The translations under genes were made by a program, and so were the position numbers. From Deltaproteobacteria bacterium (lineage in GTDB: Bacteria; SAR324; XYD2-FULL-50-16): a DNA stretch of 37,386 nucleotides. Every line of letters starts with the position of its first letter. Positions within the stretch are counted from its first letter, which is position 1. Shown here piece by piece: positions 16,011 to 24,303 of the stretch. The stretch lies in NCBI GenBank assembly GCA_018645005.1, contig JABGPJ010000136.1:1-37386 (forward strand), given 5' to 3'. The notes under the pieces are model-generated. The model did not search any database. It saw nothing but the letters and a program-made list of their open reading frames with translations, and was not told the DNA's origin.

Positions 16011-18122
16011 TCAAGGAAGTTTTTCTGCAGTATGGATATCACAAAAAGTATCCGGTTCCGTCCCGGGGACAAATTTTTTCGAAACAATCTCATGTGTTGG
16101 ACAGTATTGGTTCGCCAGCTTTTTGGATATGTTGCAGATCTGAATCTCCAGCAATTGTTCGTTATGGATAGGACAGTACTCCTGCGGTGGGCTGCTCTTG
16201 TTCAATGAGTACCATGTAGTACTGGGGCATGAGCTTGTTGCCAGGTTTCCGGAAATATTGCAGAGTAAAAATTCTTCAAAATTCTCATTGATTGCGAAGG
16301 TTTGTTGAACAGTCGGAGTTGGAATTGATTGCATATACTCACGCCAGAGTAATGCAGGAGTTTTCCCTCCAAATTCGTTTTCCATAGGGGTATTGTCATC
16401 GTTCCCTATCCAAAACCCGGTGACCAAATCAGATGTATAACCGATATACCAGGCATCCCGGTTGTTGTCGCTGGTACCCGTTTTTCCACCGGATAACCTG
16501 CTGATTTTGGCGTTACGGCCGGTTCCATGGTTTACGACTTCTTGTAACATCCGGTTCATTTGAAAGGCAATATCAGTTGACAGAACCTGGATTTCTGCTT
16601 GCGGTTCATATTGCTCCAGAACATTTCCTTCCCGGTCTGTCACTTTCAAAACAAAAACAGGTCTGTTGCGGTATCCTTTGTTTGCAAAAACGGTGTAAGC
16701 ATCGGTCAGTTGCAAGAGGGTCACTTCGTTGCACCCCAAGGCCTGGCATAATCCTCGTTCATCATCCAGTTCGATCCCGAACAGCTTGGCTGACTTCATC
16801 AGGGCTGGTATTCCAATTTGTTTCAGGATCTGAACACTGACTACATTGTTCGATATCTTCAGAGCATAGGCTACGGTGATCTGACCAAGATGTTTACCTG
16901 AAGAATTCCCAGGTTCGTATACTTCGATTTCATCATCTACCAACCGAGTGTATTCAGTAGGTTCATCCCAGTAAACATCATTTGGCCGAATTCCTTTATT
17001 GAGTCCGGTAGCATATAGAATTGGTTTGAAACTGGACCCGGGTTGTCGTTTTGCCTGTGTGACACGGTTGAATTCACTTCGCAAAAAATCGGCTCCACCA
17101 ACCATTGCCCCCACGAACCCGGTAGCCGGATTGATACTGACTCCTGCGATTTCCTTAAAACTGGTTATCTTAGAAAGCTGTTTGTCCTTGATTTTCTCCA
17201 TCACATCTTGAAGCTTGCGGTCTAGAGTTGTGTATATCCGCAGTCCCCCGCCATATATCATTTTATGGCCATATTTTGCTTTCAGCTTCAATAAAATGTG
17301 GTTAGTGAAATGTGGGGCAATTTTATAGTCCCCCCCCTTTCGTCGGCGAATGAGGATCTGTTCTTTGACGGCGGAATTGTATTCTGTGGTAGAAATCCAT
17401 TTGAGTTCTGTCAATCGTTTCAAAACCAGGATTTGCCGCTGCCGGGCTTTCTTAAGGTCGATAAAAGGGGAATATCCTTCCGGTTTTTTGATTAAACCCG
17501 CAATGAAAGCGCCTTCTGCCAGAGTCAGTTCCTGTGCAGGCTTGTGGAAAAAATTGAGCGAGGCATTTTCGACACCATAGTTGCCATGACCCAAATATAC
17601 TTTGTTCAAATAGAATTCGAGTATTTTGGATTTACTGTATTTTGTCTCAAGCACAAAGGCGATTGCCAGCTCTTTGATTTTTCGTTTGATCGTTATTTCA
17701 GGTGACAAAAGTGTAAGTTTGACCAGCTGTTGGGTAATGGTGCTGGCGCCTTGCAGAGAGCTATTTTTCTTCAGGAGGCGAAAGGCTGCTGAGACAATTC
17801 TGATGGGATCGAAGCCAAAGTGCTGGAAGAAGCGTGCGTCTTCAACTGCGACAACAGCTGTCTGGAGGTTACGGCTGATGCTATTTAGCTCAACATATTT
17901 TCGATCCTCCTTGCCCTGGATGATATGAAATGGCTGTTTGTCGATATCGAAAAATATTGAATTATTGCTCTGGAAGCTTTGGACGTTCTCAAATTCTCTG
18001 ATCACGCTGGAGCGAAATGATAAAAACAGCAGGATAAAGCAGAAAATGGCGAAAATGAAGATAGATCCGCTGACTATCCAGACTTTTTTCAGGGGAGGAT
18101 TCCGGTTGGGGTTGGAGCCCAT
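16011..18122 (-). CDS. Class A penicillin-binding protein (transglycosylase/transpeptidase)
   Basis: This bifunctional enzyme polymerises lipid II and cross-links peptidoglycan at the outer face of the inner membrane. One N-terminal membrane anchor (about 14-36) is followed by the GT51 domain: VEDARFFQHFG with Glu94, STITQQLVK, then KILEFYLNKVYLG. The transpeptidase domain has SSFK (363-366), SNN (424-426) and KTGT (547-550). The last 80 residues carry two copies of a Cys module, CNIS..LA...CP and a later C.IH (C621, C632, C650; C663, C674, C694). The 703-residue size is ordinary for PBP1-type proteins. PBP1A and PBP1B types cannot be separated safely, so no symbol is given. The likely promoter lies in the 230 bp before it. 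Confidence 0.93.
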   Translation of the reverse strand: MGSNPNRNPPLKKVWIVSGSIFIFAIFCFILLFLSFRSSVIREFENVQSFQSNNSIFFDIDKQPFHIIQGKEDRKYVELNSISRNLQTAVVAVEDARFFQHFGFDPIRIVSAAFRLLKKNSSLQGASTITQQLVKLTLLSPEITIKRKIKELAIAFVLETKYSKSKILEFYLNKVYLGHGNYGVENASLNFFHKPAQELTLAEGAFIAGLIKKPEGYSPFIDLKKARQRQILVLKRLTELKWISTTEYNSAVKEQILIRRRKGGDYKIAPHFTNHILLKLKAKYGHKMIYGGGLRIYTTLDRKLQDVMEKIKDKQLSKITSFKEIAGVSINPATGFVGAMVGGADFLRSEFNRVTQAKRQPGSSFKPILYATGLNKGIRPNDVYWDEPTEYTRLVDDEIEVYEPGNSSGKHLGQITVAYALKISNNVVSVQILKQIGIPALMKSAKLFGIELDDERGLCQALGCNEVTLLQLTDAYTVFANKGYRNRPVFVLKVTDREGNVLEQYEPQAEIQVLSTDIAFQMNRMLQEVVNHGTGRNAKISRLSGGKTGTSDNNRDAWYIGYTSDLVTGFWIGNDDNTPMENEFGGKTPALLWREYMQSIPTPTVQQTFAINENFEEFLLCNISGNLATSSCPSTTWYSLNKSSPPQEYCPIHNEQLLEIQICNISKKLANQYCPTHEIVSKKFVPGTEPDTFCDIHTAEKLP

Positions 18123-18287
18123 GCTTTCCAGGAAAATATACGATTACGGCTTGCAATCAACAATTTCATGCTTGCCGGATGAGACTTCCTTCCGGTGCCC
18201 GTTGACAGTGTGTCAGGCCGGTGTGAGGAGGGAATGACGTATCTGTATTAAGACGGTTTTCTACTTGGATGCCTTGTTGCTGTAAAC

Positions 18288-18322
18288 TCCCTGAATAGGA
18301 CGTTCGTTGTCTTATCCAGGGA
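18288..18322 (-). terminator. Hairpin downstream of the korC-type gene
   Basis: TCCCTG (18288-18293) pairs with CAGGGA (18317-18322), and after one mismatch ATAGGA (18295-18300) pairs with TCTTAT (18310-18315). The stem lies just beyond the korC stop on the minus strand. Only a short T-run follows, so termination is probable but not certain. Confidence 0.4.
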
Positions 18323-18353
18323 ATCTGAAGGCCATAGAAAGGAATGCCCGATG

Positions 18354-18908
18354 CTATCCTTGCTTCTGTTTCAGCTCAATTCCATACTGATATCCCTTTT
18401 CAAAGGCAGCAAAATTCAGCTTTTCTGTTCCCGAAGGAATAGATGCTTCAACGCCTTTGCGGGCGATCTCTTCGGTAACAAGGTCGGAAACGGCTACCAG
18501 AAAACCGTACATGACGATGTTCAAGACGATTTTTCTCCCGATCTCCTCAGCAAACCTAGTCGCTGGACATGCAAAGACTTTGATGCTTGGATCAATATCA
18601 CCGACTTTGACCAAGTCCTCTTCAATCACAAGTATACCACCCTTTTGCAGGCCATCAATATACTTATCAAGAGCTCCCTGGCTCATTGCCAGCAGAACGT
18701 CAGGATTGAATACATTGGGGTATAATATGGGTTCATCTGAAAGAATAACTGCACATGAAGCAGCTCCACCCCGTGCTTCAGGACCGAAATCCTGGGTCAG
18801 AGTGGCGTATTTATCTTCGAAGATAGATTTAGCACGGCCTAAAATCATTCCTGCTAATATGACGCCTTGGCCGCCAAATCCACCTAGTCTTACTTCTCTA
18901 TTTTCCAT
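18354..18908 (-). CDS. korC: 2-oxoacid:ferredoxin oxidoreductase, gamma subunit
   Basis: This is the gamma subunit of an enzyme that reversibly converts 2-oxoglutarate (or a related 2-oxoacid) and CoA to acyl-CoA, CO2 and reduced ferredoxin. The N-terminal LGGFGGQGVILAGMIL, LTQDFGPEARGGAASCAV and the later PDVLLAMSQGAL are typical, and 184 residues is the expected size. AAGGAG stands just before the ATG. It is the last gene of a three-gene operon, 10 bp after korA. Substrate preference cannot be read from this subunit, so the Kor naming rests on family resemblance. Confidence 0.9.
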   Translation of the reverse strand: MENREVRLGGFGGQGVILAGMILGRAKSIFEDKYATLTQDFGPEARGGAASCAVILSDEPILYPNVFNPDVLLAMSQGALDKYIDGLQKGGILVIEEDLVKVGDIDPSIKVFACPATRFAEEIGRKIVLNIVMYGFLVAVSDLVTEEIARKGVEASIPSGTEKLNFAAFEKGYQYGIELKQKQG

Positions 18909-18918
18909 TGATTTCTCC

Positions 18919-20076
18919 TTACTTTTTAGCTGCTTCTAAAATCTTGGTTAAAATCTCTTCGGGTTCGTGAACCTCGCCGCAGGGACTTCCACAAAGGCTT
19001 GTCTGACAATGGGCGTTGGCAAAACGGTCCATCTCCAGGAACATCTGACCGTAGTTCAATTCAACCATGATCATGCTGTTAACTTTTTTAGCCAACTCAC
19101 GGATTACTTTCTCAGGGAAAGGCCAGCAGGTGATCATACGCAAGAGACCAACTTTGATCCCTTTTTCACGTGCCATTTCCATTGCTTTGTATGCCATTCT
19201 GAAAGAAATACCATAAGAGACCAGGGTGATTTCGGCGTCTTCCATCATAAACTCTTCAACACGCGTCAGTTTGTCGACGTTGTCTGTGATTTTGCTCATC
19301 ATGCCGGTCATCATCTCTTCCTGAACCTCTTTGGTCAGCACGGGATAACCACGCTCATCATGGGTGAGGCCGGTAATATGATAGTGGTGTCCAAGACCTG
19401 CTTTACTCATCAGGGGGATACCATTGGCTTCTCGTTTATAGGGCAGGTATTTTTCAGAACCTGTGTAGTACTTTCGTTCAACCAGTTCGATCTGGTCAGC
19501 TGGGGGAATAACCACCTTCTCTGTCATATGCCCCACCATTTCATCCGACATCAGAAAAACCGGAGTCCGGTACTCTTCAGCCAGGTTGAAACAGTCGATG
19601 GTATAATCAAAGCATTCCTGGGGAGAACTGGGTGCCAGAGCAATTATTTCATAGTCACCGTGAGATCCCCATTTGGCCTGCATCATATCTGCCTGGCCAA
19701 CTTTTGTGGGCAGTCCTGTGGATGGACCTGTTCGTTGAACATCAATAAAAACGCAAGGGAGCTCTGTAATAGCAGCAAGGCCAATGTGCTCCATCATTAA
19801 TGAAAAACCAGGGCCGGATGTTACCGTCATCGATTTTCGACCAGACCAGACACCACCTTGCAGACAGATGGAGGATGCGATTTCGTCTTCCATTTGCACA
19901 AACATGCCACCAACACGCGGAAAACGGGAGGCGATTCTTTCAACAATTTCAGTAGAAGGTGTAATAGGATAACCTGCCGCAAAAGTACATCCTGCGGCAA
20001 TTGCTCCTTCAGTAGCAGAGTGGTTCCCATTAATGAAATGGTTACCTGTCAATACTCGTTTTGGATCAGCTTTCAC
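18919..20076 (-). CDS. korA: 2-oxoacid:ferredoxin oxidoreductase, alpha subunit
   Basis: The alpha subunit forms the catalytic core together with the beta subunit. The N-terminal segment FINGNHSATEGAIAAGCTFA, then AGYPITPSTEIVERIA and SSICLQGGVWSGRKSMTVTS are characteristic of KorA proteins lacking a fused gamma domain, which here is the separate korC. MSDEMVGHMTEKV and the C-terminal VEENYGQ-like VELNYGQM segment also fit. It has 385 residues. The start is a GTG with an AAGGAG site six bases upstream. It lies 50 bp after the beta gene and 10 bp before korC. Together they indicate ferredoxin-linked 2-oxoglutarate metabolism, either oxidative or in reductive carboxylation. Confidence 0.92.
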   Translation of the reverse strand: MKADPKRVLTGNHFINGNHSATEGAIAAGCTFAAGYPITPSTEIVERIASRFPRVGGMFVQMEDEIASSICLQGGVWSGRKSMTVTSGPGFSLMMEHIGLAAITELPCVFIDVQRTGPSTGLPTKVGQADMMQAKWGSHGDYEIIALAPSSPQECFDYTIDCFNLAEEYRTPVFLMSDEMVGHMTEKVVIPPADQIELVERKYYTGSEKYLPYKREANGIPLMSKAGLGHHYHITGLTHDERGYPVLTKEVQEEMMTGMMSKITDNVDKLTRVEEFMMEDAEITLVSYGISFRMAYKAMEMAREKGIKVGLLRMITCWPFPEKVIRELAKKVNSMIMVELNYGQMFLEMDRFANAHCQTSLCGSPCGEVHEPEEILTKILEAAKK

Positions 20077-20126
20077 TTGTCACTCCTTGATTAGTTAGAT
20101 TTATTTTTGGTCAATCACGTAAATTT

Positions 20127-21230
20127 CTAGCCTGGCACTGGCCATTGAACGTATTTGTCACCCAGTCTGTTTTTCAACGAGGTGTCCATTGCTTCGATCA
20201 ATGAAGGTCTTTCCCGATTTACAAAATTCCCAACCATGATTTGGTCTTGAAAGCCAATCGCTGCATCAGCAGTTGTATGTTGGTCTTTTTTAAATCGAAC
20301 AGACTTTTCTTTGTAGAACTTCATCATGTCCAGACCATCACCAATTTTGTTCCGTCTTCCGTAGAGTGTCGGGCAGGGTGAGATCGCTTCCACCAAGGAG
20401 AATCCTTTGACTTGCAGGGCTGCTTTGATGGCGTTCTGAAGATGTCTGACGTGGAAGGTTGTCCAACGCGCGACATAATCAGCACCGCAACTGTCGGCGA
20501 TGAATGGGATATTGAATGGTTGGTCAAATGCACCGTAAGGCGTAGTAATAGCAATGGAGCCTTGGGGTGCTGTGGGTGTTACCTGACCACCCGTCATACC
20601 GTATGTGAAATTGTTAACACAAATCACAGTCATATTGACGTTTCGACGCGCTGCATGGAAGAAATGGTTACCACCAATAGCTGTGAGGTCACCGTCTCCA
20701 CTAATAACAACCACTTTCTGATCGGGGTTTCCCAGAGCCAATCCAGTTGCAAATGGAATCGCCCGTCCGTGAGTTGTGTGATATGAGTCCAAATCCATAT
20801 AGCCTGCAACCCTACCCGTACAACCAATTCCAGATACAACCTGGGTGGTGTTTACGTCTATATCTGTATCGTGTAGTGCTGCTACAAAAGTATTTACTAC
20901 TGTTCCAATCCCGCAACCAGGGCACCAGATATGGGGCATGCGGTCCATTCTGACGAGGTCATCGGCAATATGTTCTTGTTTTTCGTTTTTGTCTGAGCTT
21001 TGCCAGATCGCAAACTCAGGACAAACCATTTCACACATATCGCAGTATGTGCAGCTTTCAGGGTCAGCCACCATTGGAGGATGATATCCCTTTGAATTAA
21101 AATCGTCTGACATTGCCAGTGTATTCTTCGGGCAAAATTCCACACAGAATCCACATCCCTTGCATCTTTCGGCGTCTATATCAATTCGCCACTCTTTGGG
21201 ATCTTTCTTTTTTCCTTTTTTCTCAGCCAT
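20127..21230 (-). CDS. 2-oxoacid:ferredoxin oxidoreductase, fused ferredoxin (delta) and beta subunit
   Basis: This 367-residue protein joins two parts. Residues 1-80 are a two-cluster ferredoxin with C23, C26, C29, C33 and C60, C63, C66, C70, equivalent to the separate KorD found in many operons. Residues from about 95 are the thiamine-diphosphate-binding KorB subunit: WCPGCGIGT (C103, C106), GIGCTGR (C137), SGDGD (177-181) and NNFTYGMTGGQ (206-216). The electron path from the active site to soluble ferredoxin is thus built into one chain. It is the first gene of the operon. A GAGG site lies about a dozen bases before the ATG. The family suggests 2-oxoglutarate as substrate, but the sequence alone does not prove it. 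Confidence 0.92.
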   Translation of the reverse strand: MAEKKGKKKDPKEWRIDIDAERCKGCGFCVEFCPKNTLAMSDDFNSKGYHPPMVADPESCTYCDMCEMVCPEFAIWQSSDKNEKQEHIADDLVRMDRMPHIWCPGCGIGTVVNTFVAALHDTDIDVNTTQVVSGIGCTGRVAGYMDLDSYHTTHGRAIPFATGLALGNPDQKVVVISGDGDLTAIGGNHFFHAARRNVNMTVICVNNFTYGMTGGQVTPTAPQGSIAITTPYGAFDQPFNIPFIADSCGADYVARWTTFHVRHLQNAIKAALQVKGFSLVEAISPCPTLYGRRNKIGDGLDMMKFYKEKSVRFKKDQHTTADAAIGFQDQIMVGNFVNRERPSLIEAMDTSLKNRLGDKYVQWPVPG

Positions 21231-21497
21231 TTGCTTCAGCTACCTCTGTTGGATGGGTTACGAAAATAATTTTATCAGCTATTTTTTTTAATAGAATCAA
21301 ATTTTAGTTTTAATCACTCAGAAAATAATTACAAAAAAAACGGATATAAACATTGATTCAGGACATAGAACAATTTAGATTGGAGCAACGTGCACTTGAT
21401 TTTGAGATAGGTGGTGACTTTTTTACAGGTAATAACGACTCTCAGTGATCAGATTAATTGTTGGGGTTATGATAGATATACACTCTGAAGGTGAACT

Positions 21498-21723
21498 GAG
21501 CCGTTCCGACTGTATTGTCTACCAGGGAGGTTGATGGGAAGATGTCTAAATCTCTGCCGAGACAAGGTCCGCCAATTCAGCTGCTTTAGATGATAAAACC
21601 CAACATAGTGGTTGGAATATTGATTGGGAACATGGTATGAAAGTGAAAACAGCAAAAATACCCAGGCGCGCATCAACCCGATTATTCGATCTGCTGCTCG
21701 ACTTGAAAAAGGGTATCATGTGA
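21498..21723 (+). pseudogene. Possible remnant of a WYL-domain regulator
   Basis: In the 530-bp gap between the kor operon and the deacetylase gene, the frame 21498-21593 encodes EPFRLYCLPGR and then CRDKVRQFSCFR before a TGA. This resembles the core of WYL-domain transcription regulators, in which a Pro-x-Arg-Leu strand, a Gly-Arg turn and an Arg-Asp-x-x-Arg-x-Phe strand follow each other. The diagnostic Trp-Tyr-Leu is not present. A second frame is open from 21550 to 21723 and ends in a 28-residue ATG-started piece (21637). Nothing else in 21231-21497 looks coding. This could be a decayed fragment or coincidence; no upstream helix-turn-helix part is recognised. Confidence 0.25.
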
Positions 21724-21760
21724 GTATTTACAAATCAAAACCCAGATTACTAAAGGCAAA

Positions 21761-22723
21761 ATGAGAAAACTGACTGGATTGGTCACTGACCCTATCTACT
21801 TGGAGCATGAAACAGGGCAGCACCCGGAGAATGCTGATCGTTTGAGGGTTATTTTGTCAGCTCTGCAGGCTGACTCGGTTTGGGATAAACTGGATATTAT
21901 CCCGGCTGAACAGGTAGATCGTTCTGTGATAGAATTGATTCATGATCCGGGTTATATCGAATCCCTGCAGGCACAGATCGAGTCAGGTGCGCTATTTATC
22001 GGGACAATGGATTGTATTGTCTCCGCTCGCTCCTTTGAAGTGGCGGAGCACGCTGTGGGTGGTATGTTGGCATTGACCAAGAAAGTCTCCTCAGGAGAAC
22101 TCAAGAATGGTTTTGGGCTCGTTCGCCCCCCTGGTCATCATGCTGAGAGAGATCAGGCGGCAGGGTTCTGCTATTTTAATAATGTTGCTATTTGCGCAGA
22201 GTATCTTGTTCGCCATGAGAACTATCAGCGAGTTCTGATCATGGATTACGATGTTCACCATGGTAATGGCACCCAGCATAGTTTTGAATCCAGAAAAGAC
22301 GTTTTTTATTGCAGTATTCATGAAAATCCGGCTGTTTGCTACCCTGGGACGGGGTTTCAAAATGAGACCGGCATCGGAGAAGGACAAGGTTACACACTCA
22401 ATGTGCCAATGCGGAGTTTCTCAGGAGATGATGAATATCTGCAGGTTCTTGAAGAGACTTTCATCCCCGCCTGGCGGGAATATAAGCCGGATATTGTTTT
22501 GATATCGGTTGGCTATGATGCTCACCGGGATGACCCACTGGCCAGGATAAGCATTACTGAAACCACATATAAGGCATATGTAGAGGCTCTCTGCCAGATT
22601 GCAGCCGAGTTCAGTTCAGGGAAAGTAGTCACTTTTCTGGAAGGGGGATACAATCTTGAGGTCATTCCGAAATTGGCCTTGATACACGCAAAAGCCTTGG
22701 ATGCTGCTGCTGAGGCTTTGTAA
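21761..22723 (+). CDS. Histone deacetylase / acetylpolyamine amidohydrolase family protein
   Basis: This zinc-dependent amidohydrolase family removes acetyl groups from lysine or polyamine amines, and bacterial members include acetoin-utilisation proteins. The hallmark motifs are in order: RPPGHHA (H126, H127), GFCYFNNVA, MDYDVHHGNGTQ (zinc ligands D164 and H166), SVGYDAHRDDPL (zinc ligand D253) and LEGGYN with Tyr297. All catalytic positions are intact and the 320-residue length fits the class II-like bacterial type. The ATG follows AAAGG closely. It is divergent from the kor operon and convergent with rlmH, so context does not reveal the substrate. The physiological target is unknown. Confidence 0.92.
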   Translation: MRKLTGLVTDPIYLEHETGQHPENADRLRVILSALQADSVWDKLDIIPAEQVDRSVIELIHDPGYIESLQAQIESGALFIGTMDCIVSARSFEVAEHAVGGMLALTKKVSSGELKNGFGLVRPPGHHAERDQAAGFCYFNNVAICAEYLVRHENYQRVLIMDYDVHHGNGTQHSFESRKDVFYCSIHENPAVCYPGTGFQNETGIGEGQGYTLNVPMRSFSGDDEYLQVLEETFIPAWREYKPDIVLISVGYDAHRDDPLARISITETTYKAYVEALCQIAAEFSSGKVVTFLEGGYNLEVIPKLALIHAKALDAAAEAL

Positions 22724-22771
22724 CCGGTCACTTACACCTGGGTAATCATACTAAATTCATTTAAGCCTGAT

Positions 22772-23242
22772 TTAGTGATGGTATTTTTCCCCCTTGAGGA
22801 TGGTGAAGGCTCGATATATCTGTTCTACAAGGAAAAGGCGGAACATTTGATGTGTGAAGGTCATTGGCGACAAACTTAGAACAAGATTGGCTCTGCTTTT
22901 GACTTCAGCCGGTAAACCGTACGCCCCGCCGATAACGAAATCTATGTTTGAAAATCCCTGCAGGGCAACATCCTCCAGCTTACGGGCAAAGGCCTTTGAA
23001 GAGAGGGTGCTCCCTTTTTCATCGCAAACGATGAGAAAAGAGTTATTGTGAAGTTGGCTCTGAATCTCTTTCCACTCTTTGGCATGCCATTGCGTCATCG
23101 TTCCGCTGCTATAGATTGCTTCACGGATTGTTTTAAATTCGATTTCACAGTACCGCTGGAGTTTTTTTAGATAGATCTCAATTCCGGATTTTAAGTATGT
23201 TTCCTGCTTTCTTCCGACACATAAAACCCTGATTTTTCTCAT
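22772..23242 (-). CDS. rlmH: 23S rRNA (pseudouridine-1915-N3) methyltransferase
   Basis: RlmH, a SPOUT-class enzyme, methylates pseudouridine 1915 of 23S rRNA in helix 69 of the assembled ribosome. The C-terminal knot region is typical: FVIGGAYGLP, then LSLSPMTFTHQMFRLFLVEQIYRAF and an ending of KGEKYHH. At 156 residues it has the expected size. Its ATG follows the TAA of rsfS directly, so translation is probably coupled. It is the last gene of the nadD-rsfS-rlmH operon, a common bacterial order. Confidence 0.96.
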   Translation of the reverse strand: MRKIRVLCVGRKQETYLKSGIEIYLKKLQRYCEIEFKTIREAIYSSGTMTQWHAKEWKEIQSQLHNNSFLIVCDEKGSTLSSKAFARKLEDVALQGFSNIDFVIGGAYGLPAEVKSRANLVLSLSPMTFTHQMFRLFLVEQIYRAFTILKGEKYHH

Positions 23243-23581
23243 TTACAACTCTTTATTCGGAGAGGTGGCGTAAATTTCCTCAAGACTGTATTGTTCCCTG
23301 ACATCTTTTAAAAATATGTGAACAATGACTGTGTTATAATCAATCAAAATCCAGCGCCCCTCCTCAAGTCCTTCGATGCCTAAAGGCAGCTCACTTTCCT
23401 TTTTCAGGATCAGACCAATTTTGTCAGCGATGCCCCGAGTGTGAGCCGTCGATGTTCCGTGGCATATGAAAACAAAATCAGAGAGTGATGACTTTCCCTC
23501 CATATCGTACAAGACAGGGTCGAGTGCTTTTAAATCGTCTGCTGTTTGAGTGATAAAGTCTAACAATGTTTGTGTATCCAT
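23243..23581 (-). CDS. rsfS: Ribosomal silencing factor RsfS
   Basis: RsfS binds ribosomal protein L14 and blocks joining of the subunits, lowering translation when nutrients are short. The domain covers nearly all of the 112 residues: an N-terminal helix, then SDFVFICHGTSTAHTRGIAD, PLGIEGLEEGRWILIDYNTVIVHIF and YSLEEIYA near the end. The gene begins four bases after nadD ends and is immediately followed by rlmH. The order nadD-rsfS-rlmH supports the identification. Confidence 0.95.
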   Translation of the reverse strand: MDTQTLLDFITQTADDLKALDPVLYDMEGKSSLSDFVFICHGTSTAHTRGIADKIGLILKKESELPLGIEGLEEGRWILIDYNTVIVHIFLKDVREQYSLEEIYATSPNKEL

Positions 23582-23585
23582 CTTT

Positions 23586-24179
23586 TTATGTGAGTGATTG
23601 TTGATAGTGTTTCCACGTTTTAAGGGCTTCCGGATGCAACCAGCGGTTCTCTGCGATTGTTTTTAAATCGCTGTTTCGGATTTGAGTGGCAGAGATAGGC
23701 GGAACTTCAAAATCCAACCATGTTACATGTTGGAAATAGCTATGATAAAAAGGGATCGTTGTTTCTGGTTTCCTCAATTGGGGTCTTGGAAAGACCAGAA
23801 TTTCTGACAGGTTCAGTATGGTTTCAATTTCTGCCCATTGTGGAAAAGACGCAAAGGCATCTTCACCAAGGATTATGAACAGGCGATCGTCTGGGTACTG
23901 TTTTTTATAGTGGAGAATTGTTTTGTAACTGTAACTCATTTTCTGGTTCTGTAATTCAAACCTGGATATTTCAACAGAATCGAATGCCTGGAAGGTCTGT
24001 TTTAGCATTTGCCAGCGGATTGATTCCGTTATCACAGGTGGCAGGCCTTTGAGGGGGTTTTGATACGTGGGGACAATGATGAACTTCGAAAACCCCCTGT
24101 TTTGCACCAGATTTCGAACAATTTCATGATGTCCCATATGAACAGGATTGAAACTGCCTCCGAAAATTGCGATATCCAT
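23586..24179 (-). CDS. nadD: Nicotinate-nucleotide adenylyltransferase
   Basis: NadD transfers AMP from ATP to nicotinate mononucleotide in NAD synthesis. The nucleotidyltransferase signature IFGGSFNPVHMGH lies at residues 4-16, IIVPTYQNPLKG at about 34-45, and the C-terminal ISATQIRNSD segment supplies the second ATP-binding motif. It has 197 residues, which is normal. No clear ribosome-binding site precedes the ATG. It is the first gene of the nadD-rsfS-rlmH operon and is divergent from the PilZ gene, from which it is separated by 124 bp that must contain both promoters. Confidence 0.95.
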   Translation of the reverse strand: MDIAIFGGSFNPVHMGHHEIVRNLVQNRGFSKFIIVPTYQNPLKGLPPVITESIRWQMLKQTFQAFDSVEISRFELQNQKMSYSYKTILHYKKQYPDDRLFIILGEDAFASFPQWAEIETILNLSEILVFPRPQLRKPETTIPFYHSYFQHVTWLDFEVPPISATQIRNSDLKTIAENRWLHPEALKTWKHYQQSLT

Positions 24180-24303
24180 TTATTAAAATAAGTGATAATA
24201 AAAAGTAAGAAATTAGAGAACTTTGGCGCTATTTTTGCTTTTCTAGTCTCGTCGTAAAAACCAATTTTACTCAGGTGCCATAAATTATAAAAACTATCGA
24301 ATC

